A DNA stretch of 64,000 nt from DATGEP01 sp035310125 (GTDB lineage: Bacteria; Chloroflexota; Ktedonobacteria; Ktedonobacterales; JADMIN01): NCBI GenBank assembly GCA_035310125.1, contig DATGEP010000228.1, positions 1 to 64,000 of the forward strand. Reading direction: 5' to 3'. Below, piece after piece: positions 43,249 to 52,039 of this stretch (position 1 is its first letter; each line of letters begins with the position of its first letter). The notes beneath the pieces are model-generated. The model worked only from the letters and a program-made list of their open reading frames with translations, did not search any database and was not told where the DNA came from. Both the position numbers and the translations under genes were made by a program.

Positions 43249-43583
43249 TACCACCTGTCGCGTCGTTTCCACAACGGTGCGGGGCGCGTCCCAAGCGCGT
43301 CAGGTGGAGGAGTCGCTGTTTTGCCACCAGCGACACAATTCCTAAGGAACTTTCACGCCTTTCACTCGCAGCCGTGCGTTCATGGGGAGGGTGTTCGCCT
43401 TTGGGCAGGGAAGTAATGCTCACGTTCGGTTCCTAAGCACTGTTCTCCAGGTTTATCCCGACCGCCAGCGTATGGTGGGCCGGGTATGTCTTACGCCTGG
43501 GCGCGTGTCCACGATGGTGTGGGCCGCACGTGCCAGTGTATGCGTGCGCTGTTCGCACGCTGTTCGCTGAGGAGACGTGTACG
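43249..43583 (+). other. Long 5' leader with hairpins
   Basis: The leader of the SGNH hydrolase mRNA is unusually long and contains inverted repeats: CCACCTG (43251-43257) with CAGGTGG (43301-43307), and GTCGCTG (43313-43319) with CAGCGAC (43328-43334). TTCCTAAG occurs twice. I could not match it to a riboswitch class. It may be a structured regulatory leader or simply untranslated sequence. Confidence 0.35.
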
Positions 43584-44519
43584 ATGTTTTCCCAATCTCA
43601 TGAGTCTGAACAAGCGCCGCGCGCCACTCGCTCCGTTCGCCAGTGGCTCGGACGGCGTCTGGTGCATCTCGGCCTGGCCAGTCTCGTCGCCGCCATCATC
43701 ATCGCCGCCGCTGGTACGCTGCTCGTGAGTCGCGCCAGCGCCAGCGCCAGCTTCGTGGGTGCCAAGTATTATTACCTGGGGTTGGGCGATTCACTGGCCT
43801 TTGGCTACGAGCCAAATCTCGACTGGTCGCACGGCTACGTACAGCAGTGGTATCCCAATCTCCACAAGCATGGCAGCATGAGCCTGACCAACTACGGCTG
43901 CAACGGCGAGAAAACGTCCACGTTCATCAACGGCGGCTGCCCTTTTGCCTATGCGCTGCACAACTACTACATCGGCTCTCAGCTGAGCGCGGCCGTCAAA
44001 TTCATCACCAGCCATCCCGGCAGCGTCAGCCCTGTCTCGCTCGACATGGGCGCCAACGACGTGCTCCCCGATATCAGCACGTCCACTTGCACCGTCAGCA
44101 GCAACTGGGCGAGCGATCTGGCGACGATGGACAGCAATCTCAGCGGCACGATCCTGCCGCGACTGATCAACGCGCTCAAGAATAGCAGCGGACAGGTCAC
44201 CGGTGATCTGGTGATGATGAACTACTACAACCCGTTCCAGTCGCAGTGCCCCGGTGACACACAATACATCACCGAGATGAACGCGCATCTCGCCGCTGAT
44301 TGGACCGCTGGCTGGCAGAACGCGGGATTCGCTGGCGCTCCCTACGCGCTGGCGGACGTGTATAGCGCCTTTGGCGGCACGACGTCGCAGCACGACTGCA
44401 CGTACACCTGGATGTGCAGCATCTATCACGATATCCACGCCACTGGCGGCCAATCAGGTGAGCCAGGGAACGGCTACGGTGCGATCACCGGCGCCTTTGA
44501 GACTCTGACAGGCTATTAG
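43584..44519 (+). CDS. Secreted SGNH/GDSL-type esterase
   Basis: A 311-residue exported hydrolase. A long signal sequence with a hydrophobic core (LASLVAAIIIAAAGTLLVS) precedes block I, YYLGLGDSLAFGYEP, with nucleophile Ser70. Block III is DMGANDVLPD, and block V is the D-I-H triad segment near the C-terminus (YHDIHATGGQSG). Paired cysteines (for example CNGEKTSTFINGGC) suggest disulfides outside the cell. GAGGAG lies nine bases before the ATG. The natural ester substrate (lipid, acetylated glycan) is unknown. Confidence 0.88.
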   Translation: MFSQSHESEQAPRATRSVRQWLGRRLVHLGLASLVAAIIIAAAGTLLVSRASASASFVGAKYYYLGLGDSLAFGYEPNLDWSHGYVQQWYPNLHKHGSMSLTNYGCNGEKTSTFINGGCPFAYALHNYYIGSQLSAAVKFITSHPGSVSPVSLDMGANDVLPDISTSTCTVSSNWASDLATMDSNLSGTILPRLINALKNSSGQVTGDLVMMNYYNPFQSQCPGDTQYITEMNAHLAADWTAGWQNAGFAGAPYALADVYSAFGGTTSQHDCTYTWMCSIYHDIHATGGQSGEPGNGYGAITGAFETLTGY

Positions 44520-44544
44520 CGGAAGAAACCGCCTCGCTCTTGAC

Positions 44545-44575
44545 GCCAGCCGTCCGCCCTCAGTGGCCGGCTGGC
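44545..44575 (+). terminator. Hairpin after the SGNH hydrolase gene
   Basis: GCCAGCCG (44545-44552) pairs with CGGCTGGC (44568-44575) over a 15-base loop, 25 bases past the stop codon. Only a short T stretch (GCGTTTC) follows, so intrinsic termination would be weak. Confidence 0.45.
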
Positions 44576-44896
44576 TGCGTTTCTGCGAGATAGAATGACC
44601 GGCAAGAAGGATTCACGCTGTGCGAGCGACGGCGCGACCACGCACCAAAATCTGCTGGATCAGCCGCCGCGATGAGGCTGACCTCGCGACCCGCTACGGC
44701 GCCGCGGCCCTCCCCAGACGTAGTATGACACCCACCGGTATTGTGTCTTTCTCGCTGCCTTGCCACCTCCCATCTGCTTTCTACTATCGGTTACCTGCCC
44801 ATTCGTCCGGTGTCGCCCGTCACGCCATCGTGTATCGTACGCTCAACGAATACGTCGTACTGGCGGCAGCAATCGCCAGCGAACAAGGAGCGGGGC
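44576..44896. other. Gene-free region upstream of the TMEM175 gene
   Basis: About 320 bases with open frames on the plus strand but no ribosome binding site or protein motif before the AAGGAG at 44884-44889. No further element was seen. Confidence 0.35.
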
Positions 44897-45589
44897 ATGA
44901 CGGCACCCGAGCGTGCGGACGCGACCAGCGCGGAGCGGCAAGAAGACATCAAAGAGACGGGGCGGCTTGAGGCATTCAGCGACGGCGTCTTCGCCATCGC
45001 CATCACACTCCTGGTGCTCAACATCCAGGTGCCGGCACATCTCGACTCAGGATGGGCGAAAGACTGGGGGCAGGTTAAAAGCCTATGGCCGCAATATCTT
45101 GCCTACGTGCTCAGCTTCGTCACCATTCTCATCATGTGGGTCAACCACCATCTCGTCTTCCGGCTCATTCACCGCACCAATCAACTCTTCCTCATGCTAA
45201 ATGGCCTCCTGCTCATGTGCATCACGTTTCTTAACTTCCCAACCGCGCTGCTGGCCGCCTCCCTCCAGCACGGCAATACCACCGTCGCGACGCTCACCTA
45301 CAACGGAACGCTCATCGTCATCTCAGTGTTCTTCAATCTCGTATGGCGCTATGCCACTTATCATGATCGTCTTCTGGATGCGCACGCCGACCGTGCACTC
45401 GTGCGGACAATTCACCGCCAGTACCGCTTGGGGCCGCTGTATTACGGTGTCCCTTTCGTGGTGGCGCTCGTCAGCCCCGCGCTGAGCATCGGCCTCGACC
45501 TCGCGCTCGCCGTCTACTTCTCCCTTACCGGTGTCGTTCGCCTCACGCGCGATACTGAGCCTGCGGACGCGCCTCTGCTCCCTCGCTAA
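44897..45589 (+). CDS. TMEM175-family (DUF1211) potassium-channel-like membrane protein
   Basis: A 230-residue membrane protein with six hydrophobic spans. The first span contains the family motif RLEAFSDGVFAIAITLLVLN, with the conserved FSD. The fourth region has LVFRLIHRTNQLFLMLNG, also characteristic. Bacterial TMEM175 proteins form tetrameric potassium-permeable channels. The ATG at 44897 has AAGGAG six bases upstream; longer frames upstream are not used. The gene is single with no obvious operon partner. Confidence 0.9.
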   Translation: MTAPERADATSAERQEDIKETGRLEAFSDGVFAIAITLLVLNIQVPAHLDSGWAKDWGQVKSLWPQYLAYVLSFVTILIMWVNHHLVFRLIHRTNQLFLMLNGLLLMCITFLNFPTALLAASLQHGNTTVATLTYNGTLIVISVFFNLVWRYATYHDRLLDAHADRALVRTIHRQYRLGPLYYGVPFVVALVSPALSIGLDLALAVYFSLTGVVRLTRDTEPADAPLLPR

Positions 45590-45673
45590 GCAGATGGCGA
45601 GCGTGATACGATGTGTGCCTTGGCGCCACGTTCGCGCGATCAACCACATGTTAGATAAAGAGTGAAGGCACCT

Positions 45674-46969
45674 ATGACCACGAGCGGCACGCTCACTGTT
45701 CGCCCCCTGGCAACCGACGAAGAGATAGACACCTTCTGTTATCTCGCCACTGAAACCTTCTCCCCACCCGGAGGTGATACCGCGACCGACGCCCGGCTCT
45801 GGCGTCGCTACGTCGAGGCGCTCCCGGAGTTCGATCCCCGCCAACTGCGCGGCGTGTTTGATGGGGAGGTTTTCGCCGGTGGCTGCATCATCTACGAGCG
45901 CGAGCTGTGCGCTGGTGAGGCGCGTCTGCGTACCGCCTGCATTGGCGGGGTAGTGACGCATCCGGAGCATCGCCTGCGCGGCGTCGGTACCGCGCTCATG
46001 CGCGACGCGATTACCTTCGCCGAGCGGCACGGTCACGCCCTGCTCCTCCTCGACGGCATCCCCAACTTCTATCACCGTTGGGGGTATACGGACATCTACG
46101 ACCTCACCGAACACATCATCGAGCGCGCCGCCGTCGCCGCCCTCCCCGCCACCGGCTGCACCACCAGACCCGCCACGCTCGACGACGCGCCCGCTCTGCT
46201 CGCGCTCTATCAGCGCCATTATAGCCGGTATACCGGCAGCTTCACCCGCACGCTGGAACAGCAGCGCGTCCGTCTGGAGCGCTCGCGCGACCGCGGCAAT
46301 CCACCCGTTCTCGCCGAAGACGCGGCGGGCAACGCACTTGGCTATCTGATGCTGCCCAGCGCGGGCGATCGTGTCCGTGCTGGCGAGGTAGCCGCCAGTA
46401 CGTGGCCAGCCGCCGCCGCGCTCCTCCAGCACCACGCGCATATCGTAGAAGCCCAGGCGGAAGCGCCCGCCAGCCTCACCTGGCCTCTGCCGCCAGACTC
46501 CTACACTTGCTACCTGCTTGCCGATCACCTCGATGTGACCGCCGCCACCCCGGACAACGATACACGCACCAGTGTCGTGCGGAGCGAAACGTATATCGCC
46601 CGGCGCACCGCCTGGATGGCACGCCCCGTCTCGCCGCGGCGCATAGTCGAGGCGCTTCTGCCCGTCTGGCAAGCCCGCCTCGCCAGCGCGCGGAGAATTG
46701 CGTCCATGAGCTTCACGCTGCGCACCGGAGACGAAGTCACTGCGCTCAGCATCGTGGACAGCGCCGTTCAGCTACTCCCCATCCCGGCGCCCGATAGTCT
46801 GGAAGCCGTCCTCACGCCAGCACAGCTCGTCCAGCTTCTCTTCGGATACCGCCCCGTCAGCTATCTTGCCGCGCAGCCCGATACCCACATCCCGGAATCG
46901 CTGCTGCCAGTTCTCGACACCCTCTTTCCCGCCGGACAAGCCTGGATTCCCTGGAGCGATAGCTTCTGA
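45674..46969 (+). CDS. Eis-like GNAT acetyltransferase with sterol-carrier domain
   Basis: A 431-residue protein with the enhanced-intracellular-survival layout: an N-terminal GNAT domain (GVVTHPEHRLRGVGTALMRD and GIPNFYHRWGYTDIYD), a second degenerate GNAT-like domain and a C-terminal SCP2-like domain (DSLEAVLTPAQLVQLLFGYR). Relatives acetylate aminoglycosides or lysines. The ATG at 45674 has GAAGG five bases upstream; a GTG four codons earlier is an alternative. It converges on glpK with seven bases between the stop codons. Confidence 0.9.
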   Translation: MTTSGTLTVRPLATDEEIDTFCYLATETFSPPGGDTATDARLWRRYVEALPEFDPRQLRGVFDGEVFAGGCIIYERELCAGEARLRTACIGGVVTHPEHRLRGVGTALMRDAITFAERHGHALLLLDGIPNFYHRWGYTDIYDLTEHIIERAAVAALPATGCTTRPATLDDAPALLALYQRHYSRYTGSFTRTLEQQRVRLERSRDRGNPPVLAEDAAGNALGYLMLPSAGDRVRAGEVAASTWPAAAALLQHHAHIVEAQAEAPASLTWPLPPDSYTCYLLADHLDVTAATPDNDTRTSVVRSETYIARRTAWMARPVSPRRIVEALLPVWQARLASARRIASMSFTLRTGDEVTALSIVDSAVQLLPIPAPDSLEAVLTPAQLVQLLFGYRPVSYLAAQPDTHIPESLLPVLDTLFPAGQAWIPWSDSF

Positions 46970-46976
46970 CCTTCTA

Positions 46977-48479
46977 CTAGTCCTCCCATTCCAGCGTGCG
47001 GCTCACCGCCTTGCGCCAGCCCCGATAGAGCCGCTCGCGCTCATTCTGTGGCATCGCCGGTCGGAACTCACGGTCCAGTGTCCAGTGCGCGGCGATCTCG
47101 CTCTGATCGCGCCAGAACCCCACGGCGAGACCGGCCAGGTACGCCGCACCGAGCGCTGTCGTCTCACGGACACGCGGGCGCTGCACAGACACGCCGAGCT
47201 GGTCCGCCTGGAACTGCATCAGAAGATCATTGGCTGACGCGCCACCATCCACCCGCAACGCCTGAAGCGCCACGCCGGAGTCCGCGAGCATCGCTTCCAG
47301 GACATCGCGCGTCTGGTACGCCATGCTCGCGATGATGGCGCGCGCGATGTGGGCCGCCGTCGAGCCTCGCGTGAGGCCGAGAATGGCGCCGCGCGCCCGC
47401 GCGTCCCAGTAGGGCGCGCCCAGCCCCACAAAGGCGGGCACTACATACACGCCTCCCGCATCGGGAACCTGCGCGGCGAGGCGCTCCACATCCACGCTCT
47501 CCTTGATGACGCCCAAGCCATCGCGCAGCCACTGCACGGCGGCGCCCGCCACGAATACACTGCCCTCAAGCGCATACGTTATCTGTGGTCGCGCGGGCTC
47601 GCCCAGCCCCCAGGCAATCGTCGTGAGCAGGCCGTTCTGAGACTCATGCGGCCGCCCGCCCGTGTTCAGAAGCATGAAGCAGCCGGTACCGTAGGTGTTC
47701 TTCGCCATGCCGGGTGCGAAACACGCCTGCCCGAAGGTCGCGGCCTGTTGGTCGCCCGCGTCACCGGCGATGGGGATAGCGACGCCGAATAGCTCCGGAT
47801 CGGTCTCCGCGTAGACGGCGCTGGACGGCAAGACACGCGGCAGCATCGCGCGGGGAACATCCAGCTCGCGCAGCAGATCGTCGTCCCAGTCAAGCGTGTG
47901 AATGTTGAAGAGCAGTGTACGGCTGGCGTTGGAGTAATCGGTGACATGCGCCTGCCCGCCTGAAAGCCGCCAGATGAGGAATGTGTCCACTGTACCAAAC
48001 AGCAGCTCGCCCCGCGCCGCGCGCTCGCGGGCGCCGGGGATATTGTCGAGCAGCCATTTCACCTTCGTGCCGGAGAAGTACGGGTCAATCACCAGTCCAG
48101 TCTTGCGGCGGACGGTTTCGCCCAGGCCCCGGCTTGTCAGCTCATCGCAGATGGACGCGGTAAGCCGGCTCTGCCAGACAATCGCGTTGTGTATCGGGCG
48201 ACCGGTATCGCGCTCCCAGATTATCGCCGTCTCACGCTGGTTCGTGATGCCGACCGCGACGATATCGCGTGCGGGAATACCCGATTGGTGCAGCACCTCC
48301 TGGGCCGTGCCAAGCTGCGATGACCAGATGTCCTCGGGATTGTGCTCGACGAGGCCGGGCGCGGGAAAGATCTGGGGAAATTCTCGTTGCGCGACGGCGA
48401 CGGGCGCGCCGTGTACATCGAAAAGAATCGCGCGGGAGCTGGTCGTTCCCTGATCGAGCGCAAGTATGTAACCAGGCAT
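46977..48479 (-). CDS. glpK: Glycerol kinase
   Basis: GlpK phosphorylates glycerol to glycerol-3-phosphate with ATP. It is 500 residues, the family's usual length. It begins YILALDQGTTSSRAILFD and has VGITNQRETAIIWERDTGRP followed by the IVWQSRLT segment, NTYGTGCFMLLNTG, and VDGGASANDLLMQFQADQLG. The ATG at 48479 has GGAGG eleven bases upstream. No glpF, glpD or glpR is next to it, so glycerol uptake genes must lie elsewhere. Confidence 0.97.
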   Translation of the reverse strand: MPGYILALDQGTTSSRAILFDVHGAPVAVAQREFPQIFPAPGLVEHNPEDIWSSQLGTAQEVLHQSGIPARDIVAVGITNQRETAIIWERDTGRPIHNAIVWQSRLTASICDELTSRGLGETVRRKTGLVIDPYFSGTKVKWLLDNIPGARERAARGELLFGTVDTFLIWRLSGGQAHVTDYSNASRTLLFNIHTLDWDDDLLRELDVPRAMLPRVLPSSAVYAETDPELFGVAIPIAGDAGDQQAATFGQACFAPGMAKNTYGTGCFMLLNTGGRPHESQNGLLTTIAWGLGEPARPQITYALEGSVFVAGAAVQWLRDGLGVIKESVDVERLAAQVPDAGGVYVVPAFVGLGAPYWDARARGAILGLTRGSTAAHIARAIIASMAYQTRDVLEAMLADSGVALQALRVDGGASANDLLMQFQADQLGVSVQRPRVRETTALGAAYLAGLAVGFWRDQSEIAAHWTLDREFRPAMPQNERERLYRGWRKAVSRTLEWED

Positions 48480-48884
48480 GGTAAAGCTGGCCTCCGCTTT
48501 CAGATTGACTCTCATGGCTGCCAGCCGCATTATAGCGCACGGCAGGCAGCCTCACCCGCCCATACACAAGTACCGTGCCGCCAGGAAGTATTCTCCGCTG
48601 GCTTCATGCGATGTGAGATAACGAGTGAGTACCCCACCCCTTGCCACACAGACCCCTATCCCCTAAAATATGTGCGCTTAACCAACACTTAACGTCCCCG
48701 GAAATTACATCGCCGGGCGCCGAGTTTCCACCCCTGCCACCGGCAGATGGTGGAGCGGCGCGCACGCTCTCGTTGGCTCCGCGGGACGTTCTTTCTAGAT
48801 ATACCGGCCATTGCGGAAGGAGGCGTGCGGAATAGGGCTGTGCCGCCTGCCGGCGCATAGTCCGTGTGCCGCGCGGACGAAACA
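48480..48884. other. Divergent intergenic region between glpK and a membrane-protein gene
   Basis: About 400 bases serve both divergent genes. The only distinct element is the 11-bp-spaced direct repeat at 48677-48693, described separately. No gene or RNA was recognised. Confidence 0.4.
48677..48693. promoter_or_regulatory. Direct repeat CTTAAC-N5-CTTAAC (PhoP/OmpR-type box)
   Basis: Two CTTAAC hexamers start at 48677 and 48688, exactly 11 bases apart. This spacing is what OmpR/PhoB-family dimers recognise, and the TTAAC core resembles Gram-positive PhoP boxes. It lies about 200 bases upstream of both glpK and the membrane-protein gene. Confidence 0.45.
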
Positions 48885-51017
48885 ATGAATAATTCACGGG
48901 ATTCGTATCGCAAAGGCGGCCCACCGGAACGCCGGCTTGTACTCTCCGGAATGATCCGCCGCAAACTCAACTCCGTCGCGGAGCGCGAGCGGCAACGCAG
49001 CCGGCTTGTCAATGTACTCATTCTGGCGCAGGCGCTCCTCACGCTGGCGATTACGGTTGGCTACGTCGGCACAAAGCCCGCCATTGCCTCGATTGCCATC
49101 GGCTGCGGCGCGCTCCTCGTGTATGGCGCCGCGTTGATAACGAACCGTGTCTTCCACCGCGTCTCTACCGCTGCCTATATTTTCGTCGCCGGTGGCAGCG
49201 TGGCTATCGCCGTGCAAGTGCTGTTACAGGCGCTGGCCGGCAACGCCACACAGGCCGGGCAGGCGGCGCTGCTCTTTCCCGCCATCATTCTCGAAGCTGG
49301 GTTGCTCTTCGCGCCGGAGGTAACGCTCATTGCCGCGACTGTGACCACCGTCTTCACCGCCTTTAGCATCCTCCTGGCGCTCTCGGTGATGCCCGCGGTG
49401 GACCGGCACCAGGCATACCTGCTGATGGTCTACACGCTGGGCCTGCAAGCGCTGGCCGGACTGATCGCGTGGCTGCTCGCCCAATTCATCTTCGAGAGCG
49501 CGCTCGAAGCGCAGCGCTCCGAAGAGCTACAATTCGCCCAGGCGCGGCTGGATGCCCTCTCCTCCCAGAGTGGCGACCAACTGCGCGTGCAGGATGAAAG
49601 CATACGGCAAATTCAGGGGACGATTACACGGGCGCTCGGCGGCGAATATACCGCGCGGCTGGATGCGCTGGACGGCCAGCTGGCGCCGCTCACCGATAGC
49701 CTGAACCTGCTCTTGCAGCGCGTCGAGATAGCAACTCAGGCGGAGCAGATGCGCGCACGGCTGGAAGCTGCCGCGCTGCCGTTGATTGACTCCATCGCGC
49801 ATATGGCCGACTCCTCCACGCCCACGCCGTCAAGCCTGCCGATCATGACAAACACGCCACTCGATAGCCTGGCGGTCGTCCTCTATCAGATGCAAAGCAC
49901 CGTTGCGCAGCGGCTCGGAAAAGTGCAGCGGCTGGCCACGGATATGCTCGGTGGTGTTGGCCACAGCCAGGAGGGGCTGACGGACATGACCGAAGCAGTA
50001 CAAGAGACCAAGCGCATTGCCGGAGCGCTTACCTCCACAACAGTCGCGCTGCTCGAAGCCGCACGGCACCAGGTGGCGCAGGTCGGCCAGATGAGGCGTT
50101 TGCTCGCGGCGGTGCTTCCTGCCGAAATCACACAGATGCCGGCGGGAGAACAGATGGCGCACGACGCGACTGGCCTGAACGCACAGGAGGCGGCGGAATT
50201 GCTCGGCCTCGGTGACGATCTTGGTCTTGGTGAAGGAAGCTTCACGGACGTACTCAACGCGCTACCCTCTGAGAAGATGGCGAGTGAAGGCGCCAACATC
50301 GTGCCGTTTACCAAGCCGTTACCTGTCGTCAAGCCAGGGTCTCAGGGCGAGGATAGCAGCCCTGGACACGCGGCCTTCCTGGAGGGCGAGCTACCCATCG
50401 AGCTGGTAGAAGCGTGGACACTTTTGATCAACTTCCAAAAAGACCTCGTGCGCATGGAGCAACAGGTGGGCCAGGTGCGGCGCGACTTAGTCTCGCAAAC
50501 GCGCAACATGCGGGCCGCTGATGTGAAAATCGCGTGGATGCGCCAGGCGCTGGCAGCGCTACACACAAACGCGGAGCAGCTGCAACAGGCCGCGGGCGCG
50601 AATCCGCCACCGCCGGGACAGAGCGACTTCCCGGCCAGCCCATCGCGTCCGCTGCCGCCGCAGCCACCGCGCGGCACGCAATTGACACGTCCGCTCACCG
50701 ACCGGCTCGACGATATCTCGCTGCCGAGGCGTGCGGATGCCACCCCTACCCCCACTCCCACACCTACTCCGCTCCAGCGCGGTGACGGCGAGCGACAGAT
50801 GAACGTGGGGAACACACCGGTCCCGCCGCCGCTCCATCAAGACGACGACGTTCCCGCCCCCGGCTCGATGCGCCTGGCGGATCTCATCGCATACGACGGC
50901 CCCTTGAGTGGCCCTCTCGGTCCCACAAGCAACCCCCTGACATTAGGCCCCAACAGCGGCCCGCTTGGCACCTCGGCACGCATGCCACATCCGGACGCGC
51001 CTGAGGAGCGGAAATAG
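48885..51017 (+). CDS. Six-helix membrane protein with coiled-coil and Pro-rich tail
   Basis: A 710-residue protein of unknown function. About 55 basic N-terminal residues precede six transmembrane spans (between residues 45 and 210). A HAMP- or signalling-helix-like region follows (TRALGGEYTARLDALDGQLA), then long coiled-coil-prone helices rich in Gln and Glu. The last 130 residues are Pro-rich (PTPTPTPTP near residue 640) and end in GPLSGPLGP-type repeats. The architecture resembles the input half of a membrane sensor, but no kinase, cyclase or methyl-accepting output domain is present. The start at 48885 lacks a strong ribosome binding site, and a GTG at 48864 is possible. Confidence 0.75.
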   Translation: MNNSRDSYRKGGPPERRLVLSGMIRRKLNSVAERERQRSRLVNVLILAQALLTLAITVGYVGTKPAIASIAIGCGALLVYGAALITNRVFHRVSTAAYIFVAGGSVAIAVQVLLQALAGNATQAGQAALLFPAIILEAGLLFAPEVTLIAATVTTVFTAFSILLALSVMPAVDRHQAYLLMVYTLGLQALAGLIAWLLAQFIFESALEAQRSEELQFAQARLDALSSQSGDQLRVQDESIRQIQGTITRALGGEYTARLDALDGQLAPLTDSLNLLLQRVEIATQAEQMRARLEAAALPLIDSIAHMADSSTPTPSSLPIMTNTPLDSLAVVLYQMQSTVAQRLGKVQRLATDMLGGVGHSQEGLTDMTEAVQETKRIAGALTSTTVALLEAARHQVAQVGQMRRLLAAVLPAEITQMPAGEQMAHDATGLNAQEAAELLGLGDDLGLGEGSFTDVLNALPSEKMASEGANIVPFTKPLPVVKPGSQGEDSSPGHAAFLEGELPIELVEAWTLLINFQKDLVRMEQQVGQVRRDLVSQTRNMRAADVKIAWMRQALAALHTNAEQLQQAAGANPPPPGQSDFPASPSRPLPPQPPRGTQLTRPLTDRLDDISLPRRADATPTPTPTPTPLQRGDGERQMNVGNTPVPPPLHQDDDVPAPGSMRLADLIAYDGPLSGPLGPTSNPLTLGPNSGPLGTSARMPHPDAPEERK

Positions 51018-51022
51018 GAAGA

Positions 51023-52039
51023 TCATCGCCACATCGCCGTCCCACCGGAGGGCGCCCGCGGTGTGCCCCTACGCGCCTTGTGATGTGGATGCGCGGAGGC
51101 GGTTGCCGATTCTGCCGGGAGACGCGGATTCAACACGGAAGAGACGGAGGAACGTGGAAGGTGCGACGAAGAAGAGGCAACGAGCAGGGATGCGGTTGCC
51201 GATTCTGCCGGAATGTGATGGAGCGGGCCGGCGGGAGAGGGATCGAGTGGTGGCGGGGAATTCGCGGGCAGAAGGCCCGCGGCTAGTCCTGAAGGGGCAG
51301 TTGCCGATTCTGCCGGGAGGGGAACGTCACCCCCCGCAGGCGCGGCAGGCGGCGCCCCTACCTGGTCGGCCACGGGCGCGGCGGGCGGCGTCCCTACATC
51401 CGCGCGGCGAGAGGAGGCGGCGGGAGGGGTTGCCGATTCTGCCGGAGATTCGTGTGTGGCGTCGCGGCATGTTGCGATATGTGTGCCAGCGGTTGCCGAT
51501 TCTGCCGGAATTGCGGCGGGCGACATCTCTGGAGTGAGCATTTCGAGTTTGGCGAGCTGATACAGACCGAGGAGGCGGTTGATTTCTTTGTTGGCCTGGA
51601 GGATGAGGTTGAGGTAGCGTGGGGCAAGCGTGCTGGCGGGGAAGTGCGGGTGCGCGCGGGCGGAGGGGTCCGACGAGTGGGAGGGATCGAGGGCGGCATC
51701 GAGGAGGGCATGGCGGGCGGCGGCCTCGATATCGAATTGCTGCCAGGCGGCGACGGTGAGGGAGTGCTGGCGCTCGACTGCGATGAGAAGCTGCTCGCTG
51801 CGGGTGGCTCGCCGCTCCACGGCGAGCGCTTTGAGATCAGCGGCGATCCAGGCGCGGATGGTACGCTCCGGGACGCCAAGCTCGGCGGCGATGGCGGGGG
51901 AGCGCAGCCCTTCGCAGTGGAGGGTGAAGGCCCGCTCATGCAAGGGCATGGGGTGCGGTTTACCCACAGAGGACGCGGAGGAGGGTGCGTGAGAGGACGC
52001 GGAGAGGAGATGAGAGGTGGCGGCGGTGGCGGCGGACAT
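51023..52039 (-). CDS. Helix-turn-helix protein with PAESAT-repeat tail
   Basis: A 338-residue protein. Residues 33-72 form a homeodomain-like helix-turn-helix (LHERAFTLHCEGLRSPAIAA then ELGVPERTIRAW), and residues 139-166 (PRYLNLILQANKEINRLLGL) resemble the region after the HTH in phage terminase small-subunit-like proteins. From residue 178 the tail is low-complexity Pro/Ala/Ser and contains PAESAT five times (about 178, 199, 242, 277 and 308), each encoded by the identical 17-bp sequence. AGGAG lies seven bases before the ATG at 52039; the frame extending further upstream is not needed. The function is unknown; DNA binding by the N-terminal part is likely. Confidence 0.65.
   Translation of the reverse strand: MSAATAATSHLLSASSHAPSSASSVGKPHPMPLHERAFTLHCEGLRSPAIAAELGVPERTIRAWIAADLKALAVERRATRSEQLLIAVERQHSLTVAAWQQFDIEAAARHALLDAALDPSHSSDPSARAHPHFPASTLAPRYLNLILQANKEINRLLGLYQLAKLEMLTPEMSPAAIPAESATAGTHIATCRDATHESPAESATPPAASSRRADVGTPPAAPVADQVGAPPAAPAGGDVPLPAESATAPSGLAAGLLPANSPPPLDPSPAGPLHHIPAESATASLLVASSSSHLPRSSVSSVLNPRLPAESATASAHPHHKARRGTPRAPSGGTAMWR
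51065..51397 (-). repeat. GTAGGGGC-type dispersed repeats inside the HTH gene
   Basis: On the minus strand GTAGGGGC occurs at 51072-51065. The longer form GTAGGGRCGCCGCC occurs at 51361 and at 51397, 36 bases apart and in frame, encoding VGAPPAAP and VGTPPAAP. The same core (GTAGGGGCGCTGC) occurs twice outside genes at 54466-54506, which points to a dispersed repeat family and not just a coding repeat. Confidence 0.6.
51102..51508. repeat. Five exact copies of GTTGCCGATTCTGCCGG
   Basis: The 17-mer occurs at 51102, 51195, 51300, 51429 and 51492. Copies at 51102, 51195 and 51492 are extended to the left by GCG. The intervals are 93, 105, 129 and 63 bases, all multiples of three, so every copy is read in the same frame (PAESAT on the minus strand). 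The sequence between the copies is not conserved. Confidence 0.9.

Noticed and set aside
45323..46672. 449-codon minus-strand open frame
   Set aside because: It is antisense to the TMEM175 and Eis-like genes, both of which have clear family motifs; the frame is open because of high GC content.
51102..51508. Possible CRISPR array (regularly recurring identical repeats)
   Set aside because: Repeats are only 17 bp, the intervals vary from 63 to 129 bases, and no cas gene is present.
50965..51537. Plus-strand open frame with repeated LPILPG/LPILPE motifs across the 17-bp repeats
   Set aside because: It is the complementary reading of the PAESAT repeats, has no ribosome binding site and overlaps the end of the upstream gene; the minus-strand frame has a good start and an HTH domain.
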